The notes under the pieces are model-generated. The model saw only the letters and a program-made list of their open reading frames with translations, had not been told where the DNA came from and did not search any database. A stretch of DNA of 15,611 nt from Deltaproteobacteria bacterium (lineage in GTDB: Bacteria; Desulfobacterota; Syntrophia; Syntrophales; UBA2210), in NCBI GenBank assembly GCA_019313735.1, contig JAFDAR010000013.1, positions 1-15,611 of the forward strand, written 5' to 3'. The position numbers and the translations under genes were made by a program. Every line of letters starts with the position of its first letter. Positions within the stretch are counted from its first letter, which is position 1. This document shows, piece by piece, positions 5,417 through 13,973 of the stretch.

Positions 5417-7000
5417 ATGAAAAAGGTTCTGGTAAGCGATACCCTGGCAAAAGAAGGCATAGAGATATTTAAAAACGCCCCCGGTATTGAGGTTGATGTA
5501 ATAACCAACCTCACTCCGGACGAGTTTAAAGATGTAATAAAAGACTATGACGGCCTGGCCATAAGGAGCGCCACCAGGGTAACAGAGGATGTAATAGATA
5601 AGGCCACGCGCCTCAAGGTTATCGGCAGGGCGGGAATAGGCCTCGACAATGTGGCGGTCGAAGCGGCAAGCAAGAAGGGGGTCGTGGTCATGAACACACC
5701 CGGCGGCAACACTATTACCACTGCGGAGCACGCCATAGCGATGATGTTTTCTCTGGCCAGAAGAATCCCCCAGGCCACCGCCTCCACAAAAGCGGGAAAG
5801 TGGGAGAAAAAGAAATTCATGGGTTCCGAAGTCTCAAACAAGACGCTGGGAATCATTGGTATAGGAAGGGTGGGCTCCATCGTGGCCAACAGGGCCCAGG
5901 GACTTAAAATGAACGTGATGGCCTATGACCCTTTTATATCGCGTGAAGCAGCGGAGAAGATGGGGATTTGCCTTGCCTCCTTCGATGAGGTCTTGGAAAA
6001 AGCCGATTTCATTTCTGTCCATACCCCCTTGACGGATGAAACAAGGGGCCTGATCAGTGCCGCTTCCTTCGACAAGATGAAAGATGGCGTATTCGTCATC
6101 AACTGCGCGAGGGGTGGGATAATTGATGAAAATGACCTTCATGACGCCATCGTCTCAGGGAAAGTCGCCGGCGGCGCCCTTGACGTTTTTGAGGAAGAAC
6201 CCACTAAAAATACGAGATTGCTCTCCCTGGACAATATCATCTGTACACCGCACCTGGGCGCGTCAACGGATGAAGCCCAGAAAAATGTCGCCATAGCCAT
6301 CGCGCAGCAAATAGTCGATTGCCTCACGACCGGAGAGATAAAAAATGCCGTCAATTTCCCCTCTGTCAGCGCGGAAGTTCTTGCCCTGATAAAACCTTAT
6401 CTGACCCTCGGGGAAAAACTCGGCAATTTTGAGGCACAGATTGTTACCGGAGGGATAAAAGAAGTTGCCATTGAGTATAGCGGCGCCATCCTTGAACACA
6501 ACGTGGCCCCTGTCACCATATCCTTCCTGAAGGGGCTCCTTACACCTGTGCTGAAAGATAACGTTAATTACATTAACGCCCCGATTATAGCAAAGGAACG
6601 GGGTATCAGGGTCATAGAATCAAAAAGCAGCGAGATGAAGGATTACAAAAACATGATTTCAGTTACAGTGAAAACCGACCAGGAAGAATCATTCGCCGCG
6701 GGAGCCATCTTCGGGCGACAGGATCTCAGGATTGTCGGGATAAACAAGTTCATACTGGATGTAATCCCCAAGGGCTATATGCTGATGCTTTACAACCATG
6801 ACCGGCCCGGCGTTATAGGAAACATAACCACAACTCTCGGAAATGACAATGTTAATATCGCAAGGCTCCACCTGGGACGCGAACAGGTGGACGGAAAGGC
6901 GCTTGTCGTGTTAAGTACTGACAGCCCTGTTTCCAGAGACACTCTGAAAAAGCTGAAAGAGTTGCCCAATATAATATCCGTTACCAGGATAGAAATGTAG
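5417..7000 (+). CDS. serA: D-3-phosphoglycerate dehydrogenase
   Basis: This 527-residue enzyme oxidises 3-phosphoglycerate with NAD to phosphohydroxypyruvate, the first step of serine synthesis. The N-terminal substrate domain has RAGIGLDNV (71-79); the Rossmann domain has GIGRVG (148-153) and the NAD-binding aspartate D171 in MAYDPF. The catalytic triad is R232 (NCARGG), E261 (FEEEP) and H279 (TPHLGAS). An intervening ASB-type domain (about 320-450) and a C-terminal ACT domain (about 455-527, HDRPGVIGNI) make it the long form, with likely allosteric control by serine. The ATG at 5417 follows AGGAAAGGGA. It sits downstream of serC, its pathway partner, and is bracketed by two inverted copies of the same short repeat. 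Confidence 0.97.
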   Translation: MKKVLVSDTLAKEGIEIFKNAPGIEVDVITNLTPDEFKDVIKDYDGLAIRSATRVTEDVIDKATRLKVIGRAGIGLDNVAVEAASKKGVVVMNTPGGNTITTAEHAIAMMFSLARRIPQATASTKAGKWEKKKFMGSEVSNKTLGIIGIGRVGSIVANRAQGLKMNVMAYDPFISREAAEKMGICLASFDEVLEKADFISVHTPLTDETRGLISAASFDKMKDGVFVINCARGGIIDENDLHDAIVSGKVAGGALDVFEEEPTKNTRLLSLDNIICTPHLGASTDEAQKNVAIAIAQQIVDCLTTGEIKNAVNFPSVSAEVLALIKPYLTLGEKLGNFEAQIVTGGIKEVAIEYSGAILEHNVAPVTISFLKGLLTPVLKDNVNYINAPIIAKERGIRVIESKSSEMKDYKNMISVTVKTDQEESFAAGAIFGRQDLRIVGINKFILDVIPKGYMLMLYNHDRPGVIGNITTTLGNDNVNIARLHLGREQVDGKALVVLSTDSPVSRDTLKKLKELPNIISVTRIEM

Positions 7001-7034
7001 ATGCTCGACAGCACGGGAAATCTCTTCTTTTAGA

Positions 7035-7058
7035 CAGGATAAACAGGATGTTCAGGAT
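7035..7058. repeat. Short tandem repeat, CAGGAT with 9-bp period
   Basis: CAGGAT occurs at 7035, 7044 and 7053, separated by 3-bp spacers (AAA, GTT). This triplet is a degenerate 9-bp periodic tract of the kind found between genes in many Desulfobacterota genomes. No function is evident. Confidence 0.5.
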
Positions 7059-7068
7059 ATGAAAAAAG

Positions 7069-7155
7069 ATAACTACTCGGGTTGTTTAGACTGTAGGCTG
7101 AAGGCATTTAGGTTATAAAAACAACAGTCTTTAGCTTGACCACATGAGTAGTTAC
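7069..7155. repeat. Inverted-repeat-bounded element, copy 2 (87 bp)
   Basis: The ends ATAACTACTC (7069-7078) and GAGTAGTTAC (7146-7155) are inverted at 9 of 10 positions. The block from 7081 to about 7120 aligns closely with the reverse complement of the 5301-5391 element, including a 15-nt identical core TTAGACTGTAGGCTG at 7086-7100; the other half has diverged. GAAAAAA occurs on both outer flanks and might be a target duplication, but it is too low in complexity to trust. The remaining DNA to 7240 shows no gene. Confidence 0.75.
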
Positions 7156-7253
7156 GAAAAAAATCCACAATCATGTAGATCCAGTAGATCCCGTCAGAAA
7201 AATGCCCGGCCGGAGGGCGCTAAGTTCAAACTTAAACATGGAGAAAAAAGACC

Positions 7254-8549
7254 ATGGCAAATGTAATAATCGTCGGGTCCCAGTGGGGCGATGAGGGGAA
7301 AGGAAAGATTGTTGACATCTACGCGCGCAAAGCGGATGTCATCGCCCGTTTCCAGGGAGGCAACAACGCGGGACACACCCTGGTTGTTCAGGGAAAACAA
7401 ACCATACTCCACCTGGTACCATCGGGAATCCTCCACAACCACAAGACCTGTATCCTCGGCAATGGTATGGTCATTGATCCCGAGGTATTAATCCGGGAAA
7501 TCGATGAACTCCACGAAAGAAATCTTTTCCCCCCCGACACAAAACTCTATATCAGTGAAAACGCCCATATTATCATGCCATATCACAGGCGTCTGGACAG
7601 CACCCGCGAGGCGCGAAAGGGGGCGGCAAAGATCGGGACAACGGGAAGGGGTATCGGCCCCGCCTACGAAGACAAAATCACTCGCACAGGCATCAGGCTT
7701 TGCGACCTCCTTAACAGAGAGACCTTCGGCGAGATGCTGCGTAGAAATGTTGAAGAGAAAAACTTCTACCTGACAAAATTCTACAACGACAAACCCGTGG
7801 AATATGAGGCCATATTCGATGAATATACCGGATATGCCGATCGTCTCAGGAAGTACGCGGCAAACACATCCCTCATAATTGACAGGAAAATCAAAAAAGG
7901 CGGGAATGTTCTGTTTGAGGGCGCGCAGGGTTGCCATCTTGATATCGACTATGGCACCTACCCCTTTGTTACATCTTCCAACACATCCGCGGGCAGCGCC
8001 TGCTGCGGATCAGGCATAGGGCCCACAAAGATAGACGCCGTCGTGGGTATCTGCAAGGCATATACAACCAGGGTCGGAGCTGGTCCTTTCGTAACGGAAC
8101 TGACCGGGGAAATGGGTGAAAGAATTCAGAAAGCAGGGGCCGAGTTCGGCGCCACGACAGGGAGAAAACGCCGATGCGGATGGCTTGATGTGGTTCTTGT
8201 CAAAGAGTCGGTCAGAATCTCTGGAATAACGGGTATAGCCCTTACCAAACTGGACGTTCTCACGGGAATCGACAAAATAAAGATATGCGTCGCGTACAAA
8301 ACGAATGCCGGGGAATTCGCGGAGTATGTCCCTCCCGACACAAAACTGTTTGAACAGTGCCGCCCGGTGTATGAAGAAATGGACGGGTGGTCCGAAGACA
8401 TAAGCAAGGCAAAAACCATAGATGAGCTACCGGTCAACGCGAGAAAATATATCGAAAGGCTGGAAGAACTGACCGGAGTAAAAATGTCCCTCGTTTCTGT
8501 CGGACCTGGAAGAGATGAAACCATTATGCTGGAAAATCCGTTTGATTGA
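7254..8549 (+). CDS. purA: Adenylosuccinate synthetase
   Basis: PurA condenses IMP and aspartate using GTP to give adenylosuccinate, the committed step to AMP. The 431-residue length is typical. The GTP-binding and catalytic loop WGDEGKGKIVD (11-21) contains the catalytic base D13, and H41 in QGGNNAGHT is the catalytic acid. Also visible are GTTGRGIGPAYEDK, the EGAQG...DIDYGTYPFVTSS block, GVGI-type VGAGPFVTEL, GATTGRKRRCGWLD (IMP and aspartate contacts) and the C-terminal guanine-binding TKLDVL and SVGPGRDET. The ATG at 7254 is preceded by GGAG at 7240-7243. It is the first gene of a tight cluster; its stop overlaps a TTG in the rsfS frame. Confidence 0.98.
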   Translation: MANVIIVGSQWGDEGKGKIVDIYARKADVIARFQGGNNAGHTLVVQGKQTILHLVPSGILHNHKTCILGNGMVIDPEVLIREIDELHERNLFPPDTKLYISENAHIIMPYHRRLDSTREARKGAAKIGTTGRGIGPAYEDKITRTGIRLCDLLNRETFGEMLRRNVEEKNFYLTKFYNDKPVEYEAIFDEYTGYADRLRKYAANTSLIIDRKIKKGGNVLFEGAQGCHLDIDYGTYPFVTSSNTSAGSACCGSGIGPTKIDAVVGICKAYTTRVGAGPFVTELTGEMGERIQKAGAEFGATTGRKRRCGWLDVVLVKESVRISGITGIALTKLDVLTGIDKIKICVAYKTNAGEFAEYVPPDTKLFEQCRPVYEEMDGWSEDISKAKTIDELPVNARKYIERLEELTGVKMSLVSVGPGRDETIMLENPFD

Positions 8550-8561
8550 ACCGGCAGTTCA

Positions 8562-8578
8562 GGGAGGTAATTTTCATT
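8562..8578 (+). promoter_or_regulatory. Strong RBS that selects a non-canonical rsfS start
   Basis: GGGAGG (8562-8567) is followed by an 8-nt spacer and ATT (8576-8578) in the rsfS frame. No ATG, GTG or TTG is in frame at a suitable distance. ATT starts are known chiefly for infC, where they support autoregulation through IF3. Confidence 0.6.
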
Positions 8579-8971
8579 AAAGATATTTCATCAGGTTCAA
8601 AAGAACTCGTTCTTCAGTGCGTAAACACGGCTCTGGAGAGAAAAGCTGAAGATCTTGTCATTCTCAAGCTTAAGGATGTTTCGTCCTTTGCCGACTATTT
8701 TGTTATATGCAGCGGAAATTCAGACCGGCAGATACAGGGGCTTGCCGCTCATATCGGGCAGAAACTGAAAAAATCGGGGATATTACCCCTTGGAATCGAG
8801 GGAGAACGTTCCGGAAGCTGGATTCTGATGGATTATGGTGACGTGATAATACACATCTTCTACAAACCGGTCAGGGAGTTTTACGATATTGAGGGGCTGT
8901 GGTCGGACGCGCCCATAATGGCCATCGAAGAATCTGTACGGAAACTGACAGTTCTCAATGATGATATGTGA
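8576..8971 (+). CDS. rsfS: Ribosome silencing factor RsfS with an apparent ATT start
   Basis: RsfS binds ribosomal protein uL14 and blocks 30S-50S joining when nutrients are scarce. The DUF143 core is clear: ALERKAEDLVILKLKDVSSFADYFVICSGNSDRQIQGLA, then GIEGERSGSWILMDYGDVIIHIF and YDIEGLWSDAP. The start is unusual. In frame upstream of the domain there is no ATG or GTG. AGGGAGGT (8561-8568) is an excellent Shine-Dalgarno whose spacing, 8 nt after GGGAGG, points to ATT at 8576, giving 131 residues. The only conventional option is TTG at 8546, overlapping the purA stop, with no good ribosome site, which would translate through the Shine-Dalgarno. The last codons overlap comF by 14 bp. Confidence 0.9.
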   Translation: MKDISSGSKELVLQCVNTALERKAEDLVILKLKDVSSFADYFVICSGNSDRQIQGLAAHIGQKLKKSGILPLGIEGERSGSWILMDYGDVIIHIFYKPVREFYDIEGLWSDAPIMAIEESVRKLTVLNDDM

Positions 8972-9692
8972 GGCAAAAGAAATAGTCTCCGGTCTTGCCG
9001 ACATACTGTTCCCCCCGGAGTGTCCGGCATGCGGACCCGTCCTGATCACTGATGGAGAACATCCCTTCTGTCCGGAATGCCTCTCCACAATAAATTTTAT
9101 AACCTCCCCCCTGTGTACCTCCTGCGGTCTGCCCTTTGCAGAGACTGATGGGGCAAATCATCTCTGCGGAGAGTGTATCCTGTCGCCCCCTCCCTTTTCC
9201 ATGGCCAGGGCGTTGGGAAAATATGAGGGAGCCCTGCTGGACACCATCCACCTGTTCAAGTATCATGGGAAGGTATCGGTTGGAGAAGCACTGGGAAGGA
9301 TGATGGCAAAGGCCTGTTACGACTCTTTCGCAATAGGGGATTATTCGCTGATCATACCCGTTCCCCTTCATCCGAAGAGATTGAGGGAACGGGGATTTAA
9401 CCAGTCGATTATCCTTGCGAGAGAGATATCAAAAAGGTTTTCCATTCCCCTTGATTTTATCACCCTCAGGAGAATGGTCCATACAGAGTCGCAGGTCCGC
9501 CTTTCAGGACGGCAAAGAATGGCAAACGTAAGGGGCGCCTTTGAAGTAACAGGCCGAAGCCGGATCGAAGACAAAAAAATATTGCTGGTAGATGACGTCT
9601 ATACCACAGGCAGCACGGTGAAGGAGTGTTCAAAAATATTGGTGAAAAACGGCGCGAAAGAGGTGGCAGTGCTCACTCTGGCAAGGGCCTGA
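8958..9692 (+). CDS. comF: ComF family protein (phosphoribosyltransferase fold)
   Basis: This 244-residue cytoplasmic protein begins with a double zinc ribbon: C22/C25 with C38/C41, and C53/C56 with C70/C73 (CPACG ... CPEC ... CTSCG ... CGEC). A type I phosphoribosyltransferase domain follows, with VPLHPKRLRERGFNQS (about 135-150) and the PRPP-binding motif ILLVDDVYTTGST (208-220). ComF is needed for DNA uptake in competent bacteria, where it is thought to act on incoming single-stranded DNA; in other bacteria its role is unclear and its enzymatic substrate is unknown. The ATG at 8958 (or 8961) overlaps the end of rsfS, suggesting translational coupling, and rfaE2 follows 17 bp downstream. 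Confidence 0.92.
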   Translation: MMICEAKEIVSGLADILFPPECPACGPVLITDGEHPFCPECLSTINFITSPLCTSCGLPFAETDGANHLCGECILSPPPFSMARALGKYEGALLDTIHLFKYHGKVSVGEALGRMMAKACYDSFAIGDYSLIIPVPLHPKRLRERGFNQSIILAREISKRFSIPLDFITLRRMVHTESQVRLSGRQRMANVRGAFEVTGRSRIEDKKILLVDDVYTTGSTVKECSKILVKNGAKEVAVLTLARA

Positions 9693-9709
9693 CACAAAGA
9701 GAGGTGTCT

Positions 9710-10213
9710 ATGGACAAGATATTATCCAGGGAAGATTTGAGGGAAAGGCTTGCAATACTCAGAGGGGAGGGGAAGAAAATCGTTTTCACCAACGGCTGTT
9801 TTGATATCCTCCACATAGGGCATGTAAAATACCTCAACCGGGCGAAGGGGCTGGGCGACATCCTGGTTCTTGCCATTAACAGCGATTCATCGGTAAAATC
9901 CATAAAGGGGCCATTAAGACCTGTTGTCCCACAGGATGAAAGGGCATACATAATGGCCTCCCTCGATATGGTGGACTATGTAACCATATTTGATGAAGAC
10001 ACACCCCTCGAACTGATAGAATATGTCGAACCCGACATACTGGTTAAGGGAGGGGACTGGAGCCAGGACACCGTCGTAGGACGCGAATCGGTAGAAAAAA
10101 GGGGAGGAGAAGTTGTCATTATCCCGCAATTCAACGAAACCTCAACCGATCTCTCGGCGTCAACAACAAATATAATAGCAAAAATAATAAATGCCTATAA
10201 AGGCGATGAGTAG
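9710..10213 (+). CDS. rfaE2: D-glycero-beta-D-manno-heptose 1-phosphate adenylyltransferase
   Basis: This 167-residue nucleotidyltransferase adds AMP from ATP to heptose 1-phosphate, giving the ADP-heptose precursor of the LPS inner core. It matches the C-terminal half of E. coli HldE as a stand-alone enzyme. Key motifs are FTNGCFDILHIGH (26-38, with HIGH at 35-38 as the ATP-binding signature), YLNRAKGLGD, LAINSDSSV, RPVVPQDERA, VKGGDW and the C-terminal STTNII. The ATG at 9710, with GAGAGG just upstream, was chosen over an in-frame start at 9626 that would run through the comF coding region. The separate kinase domain (rfaE1) is not in the window. Its presence supports a Gram-negative host. 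Confidence 0.95.
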   Translation: MDKILSREDLRERLAILRGEGKKIVFTNGCFDILHIGHVKYLNRAKGLGDILVLAINSDSSVKSIKGPLRPVVPQDERAYIMASLDMVDYVTIFDEDTPLELIEYVEPDILVKGGDWSQDTVVGRESVEKRGGEVVIIPQFNETSTDLSASTTNIIAKIINAYKGDE

Positions 10214-10220
10214 TTTTTTC

Positions 10221-10249
10221 TTTACAAAGATGGCTTCATTGTATATATG
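10221..10249 (+). promoter_or_regulatory. Possible promoter of dksA
   Basis: TTTACA (10221-10226) and TATATG (10244-10249) are separated by 17 bp in the 72-bp gap between rfaE2 and dksA. Both boxes are good but not perfect matches, and the -10 box lies 36 bp before the start codon. Confidence 0.45.
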
Positions 10250-10285
10250 AACTCACTCAATTTAAGGAAGCGGAGATAGACCTAA

Positions 10286-10648
10286 ATGAAACCGGATCAG
10301 CTCGAATATTTCAGGGACCTGTTCACGCAGAGGATAGAAGGCCTGTTGGGCGAAGCGGGCAAAACTGTTTCCGAAATGACCGGAGGCGCTGAAAGTTTCC
10401 CCGACGTAACAGACAGGGCGTCTCAGGAATCGGACAGGAACTTTGAGCTCAGGATCAGGGACAGGGAAAGAAAACTGGTAAAAAAACTTAAAGAGGCCCT
10501 TCAACGCATCGATGACGGCACCTTTGGAATATGCGAGGTGTGCGGGAAAAAGATATCGCAAAAAAGATTGATGGCGCGTCCGGTTACCACCCTCTGTATA
10601 GCCTGCAAAACAAATCAGGAAAAACAGGAAAAACAGCGGGGAGAATAG
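10286..10648 (+). CDS. dksA: DksA/TraR family RNA polymerase-binding regulator
   Basis: This 120-residue protein is expected to enter the RNA polymerase secondary channel and, with ppGpp, reprogramme transcription. It has an N-terminal coiled-coil (about 1-75) with the acidic tip D40-x-x-D43-R-A, equivalent to D71/D74 of E. coli DksA, and the ELRIRDRERKLVKKL segment on the return helix. The C4 zinc finger is complete: C83, C86, C104 and C107 (GICEVCG ... LCIACK), with RLMARP between. It is shorter than E. coli DksA (151 residues) at the N terminus but keeps the tip residues, so it is a DksA rather than a TraR-like truncated form. GGAG at 10272-10275 precedes the ATG. Confidence 0.93.
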   Translation: MKPDQLEYFRDLFTQRIEGLLGEAGKTVSEMTGGAESFPDVTDRASQESDRNFELRIRDRERKLVKKLKEALQRIDDGTFGICEVCGKKISQKRLMARPVTTLCIACKTNQEKQEKQRGE

Positions 10649-10772
10649 GCGCCTCCACATAAACCTCAACTGCCCTGAGGGTCTTATCTTTTACCCCCGA
10701 GCACAGCATACGTTTTGTTATTGTCCCGCAATCTCCACGGAGAGACGCCGTCCAGGCAAAACCACTATCTAA
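10649..10772. other. Intergenic gap after dksA
   Basis: Only a weak 5-bp hairpin, CCTCA...TGAGG at about 10664-10680, followed by a T-rich patch is visible; it may be a poor terminator for dksA. I see no gene or convincing promoter in this 124-bp gap. Confidence 0.4.
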
Positions 10773-11552
10773 ATGAAAAGATCCGCATTCCATATAGTTT
10801 TTATCCTGGTTATATCCTTGGGTTTCATCCACGCGGGATTCGCGTACATCCCCTCTGCCGGGCAGATTCTGCAACCCTTCCTGAAGGCATACAGCGGTCT
10901 TCATACCATAAGAATCGACATGGAAACCGTGATATATGACGATCTGTCCGAAAAGACAGAGATCAGCGAACAGATCCTGATAAAAAAAGGGGGTATGTTC
11001 AGGGCCAAAAGGTCTTTTCCGCATGGAGATAATATCCTGATACAGGATGGAAGAGAGACCCTCAATCTGGGAGTTGAAACGGCAAATGCCGGTGAAAGAA
11101 GATTAGACACCGTTTTCCCCACCATATTTTTTCAGAAATCAGTGAACGATCTGCTTAATGCCCTCAATTTCCTTGGTGTGGACACCGGAACTATCGGCAT
11201 CGACAGGATGGACGGAAAAACCGTCTTTGTTGCAGGCAAAGGCCTTGCGGCAGCGCCCGGAAGCCAGCTTTGGATAGAGAGAGAAAGAAGCCTCCCCCTG
11301 CGATTCGTCGGGATAGGAATGTCCGGCGGAAAAAGGATCGTTCTGAGGGCTGAATACATGGATTATCACCAGGTGAGGAAACGCTTCTGGCTCCCTGAAA
11401 GAATAGATTATTACAGGAATGATGTTCTGTGGGTTGTCAGCCTACTTAAGAACATCACCATAAATGAGAGTCTGTCCGAAACCCTCTTCAGTATGCCGGA
11501 GGAGGAAAACTCCTGCTTTCCTGTCACAAATTTTCTCAACATCAAGGAATGA
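10773..11552 (+). CDS. Exported protein with LolA-like fold (putative)
   Basis: This 259-residue protein starts with a Sec signal peptide (MKR, then a hydrophobic run AFHIVFILVISLGFIHAGFA, probable cleavage near residue 24), so it should be periplasmic. The mature part shows the beta-rich pattern of outer-membrane lipoprotein carrier proteins: LKAYSGLHTIRIDMETV, ISEQILIKKGGMFRAKR, ILIQDGRETLNL, then QLWIERERSLPLRFVGIG and RFWLPERIDYYRND. These resemble the LolA/LolB superfamily strand order, but I cannot assign it as the true LolA of the Lol pathway. No strong ribosome site precedes the ATG at 10773. The stop lies 3 bp before the priA start, so the two are probably cotranscribed. Confidence 0.7.
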   Translation: MKRSAFHIVFILVISLGFIHAGFAYIPSAGQILQPFLKAYSGLHTIRIDMETVIYDDLSEKTEISEQILIKKGGMFRAKRSFPHGDNILIQDGRETLNLGVETANAGERRLDTVFPTIFFQKSVNDLLNALNFLGVDTGTIGIDRMDGKTVFVAGKGLAAAPGSQLWIERERSLPLRFVGIGMSGGKRIVLRAEYMDYHQVRKRFWLPERIDYYRNDVLWVVSLLKNITINESLSETLFSMPEEENSCFPVTNFLNIKE

Positions 11553-11555
11553 TCG

Positions 11556-13973
11556 ATGTTTGTCAATGTAGTCGTAAGCATACCATCGGCAAACCCCTTC
11601 ACCTATGCCGTGCCGGATGGAATGGAAAATCAGATAGCTGTCGGAAAGCAGGTCCTCGTGCCGTTTGGCAGGAGGAAAGTGACAGGCTATATCGTCGGAT
11701 CAACTCCCTCAACAGAAATAAAATCGGTCAAAAATATTATTGAGCTGCTGGACGCGGAGCCTCTTTTCAACGTGGAAGACCTTGAATTCTACCGGTGGAC
11801 ATCGGATTATTATATGTACCCACTGGGGAAGACTCTGAAGGCGTCTCTTCCGGGCGGAATAGATGTGGAGAGCAATCTGTGGGTCTCCCTCTCCAATAAC
11901 CGGAAGATGGGAGAGGATGGTCTGTCCGCCGCGCAGCGCGGGATAATCGGGATATTGAGCGAGCATCCCAGCGGCCTTTCCGCGGGCAGACTGAAAAAAG
12001 ACACCGGAAGAAAAAATGTTCTTGATGATCTCAGGAAACTTCAATCCCTGGAATACGTGAACCTGGAAGACAGGATCAGGAAGGCCGATGTAAAAAAGAA
12101 GACAGAGAAAAGAATAACGCTGACATCTCCCTTCCCCGCGGAAATCAAATTGACCGAAAAACAGGGACATATCCGCGATTTCTTAGAGAGGCACGGTGAG
12201 GTCAACTTATCGGCACTTCGCGAAGAATTCAAAAATGTTCCGGCCACGATAAAACGCATGGAGAAAAAAGGCCTGGTGCATACATCCACAAGGGAAGCCT
12301 ACAGAAGCCCGGGCAAAACTCCTCATATCGGGAAGCAGAACACACACATAATCCTGAATAACGAGCAGAAAGAGGCCTTCGATGAAATAGTCTCCGGGAT
12401 AAAATCCCACAGGTATTCCCCATGTCTGCTCCACGGGGTCACAGGAAGTGGAAAGACCGAGGTGTATCTCAGGGCGATGGAAGAAACCGCCAAACTGGGC
12501 GGCAGCGCCATCTACCTCGTGCCGGAGATAAGCCTGACACCCCAGCTTTTAAGCAGGATACAAAACAGATTTGACGAAACAGTGATCGCGATACTGCACA
12601 GCGGTATCGGAAGAAGCACAAAATATGATGAATGGCGGAGAATACAAAAAGGCGAAGCCAGGATTGTCATAGGCGCGAGATCGGCCATATTCGCCCCGGT
12701 CAGGAACGTGCGACTTATTGTGGTCGATGAAGAACACGATTCCTCATACAAACAGGATGATCACCTCGCGTACAACGCGCGTGACCTGGCGATAGTAAGG
12801 GCAAAACAGAGATCGGCAACTGTGGTTCTGGGTTCGGCGACGCCTGGCATCCAGACATACTTCAACACAAAAAACAAAGGTTTCAAGCTCCTTGAACTGA
12901 CCCGGAGAGTGGAAGGAAAGGAGCTCCCCCGCGTCGATATTATTGACATGAAAAAAGAAGGGGGATCGGGGAAAAACGCGCCCACCTTCTCGCGACTGCT
13001 GACAGAAGCAATCCGAGACACCCTTGACGCCGGAAAACAGACACTCCTTTTTCTGAACAGGCGGGGATTTCATACCTTTCTATATTGTCTCGACTGCGGC
13101 TACATATTCAAATGTCTTAATTGCTCCGTCTCCATGACACACCACAGGAACGATAATTCCCTTCGGTGTCACTACTGCAACTTTCATATAAAAGCCCCTC
13201 CGATATGTCCCTCATGCGGGGGTTCCCGCATAAACAGTTATGGCATGGGGACAGAGAGAGTGGAGGAGGAAATAACAACACTGTTCCCCGGCGCGAGGGT
13301 AAAAAGGATGGATAGTGATTCCACCTCAAAAAAGGGCTCATACGAAAAAATTCTCAAGGCCCTCGACAGAGGCGAGATAGATATCCTTGTGGGAACGCAG
13401 ATGATCACAAAAGGTCATGATTTCCCCGGGGTTACCCTGGTCGGGGTCGTATCGGCTGACAACTCCCTGAACATTCCCGATTTCAGGGCCGCGGAAAAGA
13501 CCTTCCAGATACTGACACAGGTTTCAGGCAGAGGGGGAAGAGGAGACTCGCCGGGAAGAGTTATCATACAGACGTTTAACCCGGACAACTATGCCATAAA
13601 GCGGGCTCAGGAGTACAACTATATCAGCTTCTACAATAACGAGATCCAGACGCGCAGGGAGCTTGGCTACCCGCCCTTCAGCCGTATGGTAAACCTTATA
13701 ATATCAGCCACAAATGAAGCCCGGATCACCAGCTGTGTCAAAAAGCTGAATACCCTTGCCAGAGATCTTGCCCGGCAGGCGGGAGGAAATATCTCCGTGC
13801 TGGGACCCGCGGAGGCCCCCCTGTCCAGAGTCAAGGGCCGTTACCGGTGGCACATGCTCCTCAAAGGAGACGACTCAAAAAGCCTCCACACCCTGGCCGG
13901 CAATATACTGGCAAACATGATGGAATCCGGTCTGCGTATCAGGGTGGATGTGGACCCTGTGAATTTCATGTAG
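11556..13973 (+). CDS. priA: Primosomal protein N', replication restart helicase
   Basis: PriA recognises stalled forks and reloads the replisome. The 805-residue product carries the N-terminal 3'-DNA-binding domain (about 1-105: VVVSIPSANPFTYAVPDG ... GKQVLVPFGRRKVTGYIVG), a winged-helix region, and a superfamily 2 helicase core with Walker A GVTGSGKT (294-301), the Walker B box DEEH (391-394) and motif III GSATP (426-430). The zinc-binding insertion has all eight cysteines: C511, C514, C520, C523, C538, C541, C551 and C554. Motifs V and VI follow (GTQMITKGHDFPGVTLV; QVSGRGGRG), then the C-terminal domain. AAGGA lies 7 nt before the ATG, inside the end of the upstream gene. Confidence 0.97.
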   Translation: MFVNVVVSIPSANPFTYAVPDGMENQIAVGKQVLVPFGRRKVTGYIVGSTPSTEIKSVKNIIELLDAEPLFNVEDLEFYRWTSDYYMYPLGKTLKASLPGGIDVESNLWVSLSNNRKMGEDGLSAAQRGIIGILSEHPSGLSAGRLKKDTGRKNVLDDLRKLQSLEYVNLEDRIRKADVKKKTEKRITLTSPFPAEIKLTEKQGHIRDFLERHGEVNLSALREEFKNVPATIKRMEKKGLVHTSTREAYRSPGKTPHIGKQNTHIILNNEQKEAFDEIVSGIKSHRYSPCLLHGVTGSGKTEVYLRAMEETAKLGGSAIYLVPEISLTPQLLSRIQNRFDETVIAILHSGIGRSTKYDEWRRIQKGEARIVIGARSAIFAPVRNVRLIVVDEEHDSSYKQDDHLAYNARDLAIVRAKQRSATVVLGSATPGIQTYFNTKNKGFKLLELTRRVEGKELPRVDIIDMKKEGGSGKNAPTFSRLLTEAIRDTLDAGKQTLLFLNRRGFHTFLYCLDCGYIFKCLNCSVSMTHHRNDNSLRCHYCNFHIKAPPICPSCGGSRINSYGMGTERVEEEITTLFPGARVKRMDSDSTSKKGSYEKILKALDRGEIDILVGTQMITKGHDFPGVTLVGVVSADNSLNIPDFRAAEKTFQILTQVSGRGGRGDSPGRVIIQTFNPDNYAIKRAQEYNYISFYNNEIQTRRELGYPPFSRMVNLIISATNEARITSCVKKLNTLARDLARQAGGNISVLGPAEAPLSRVKGRYRWHMLLKGDDSKSLHTLAGNILANMMESGLRIRVDVDPVNFM

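Noticed and set aside
7035..7058. Possible CRISPR-like array (CAGGAT every 9 bp)
   Set aside because: Units and spacers are far too short and only three occur. It is a simple periodic tract.
10205..10215. Third copy of the GAGTAGTTAC repeat end, at the rfaE2 stop (GATGAGTAGTT)
   Set aside because: Only 9 bases match, and no second end or internal core follows, so chance is sufficient.
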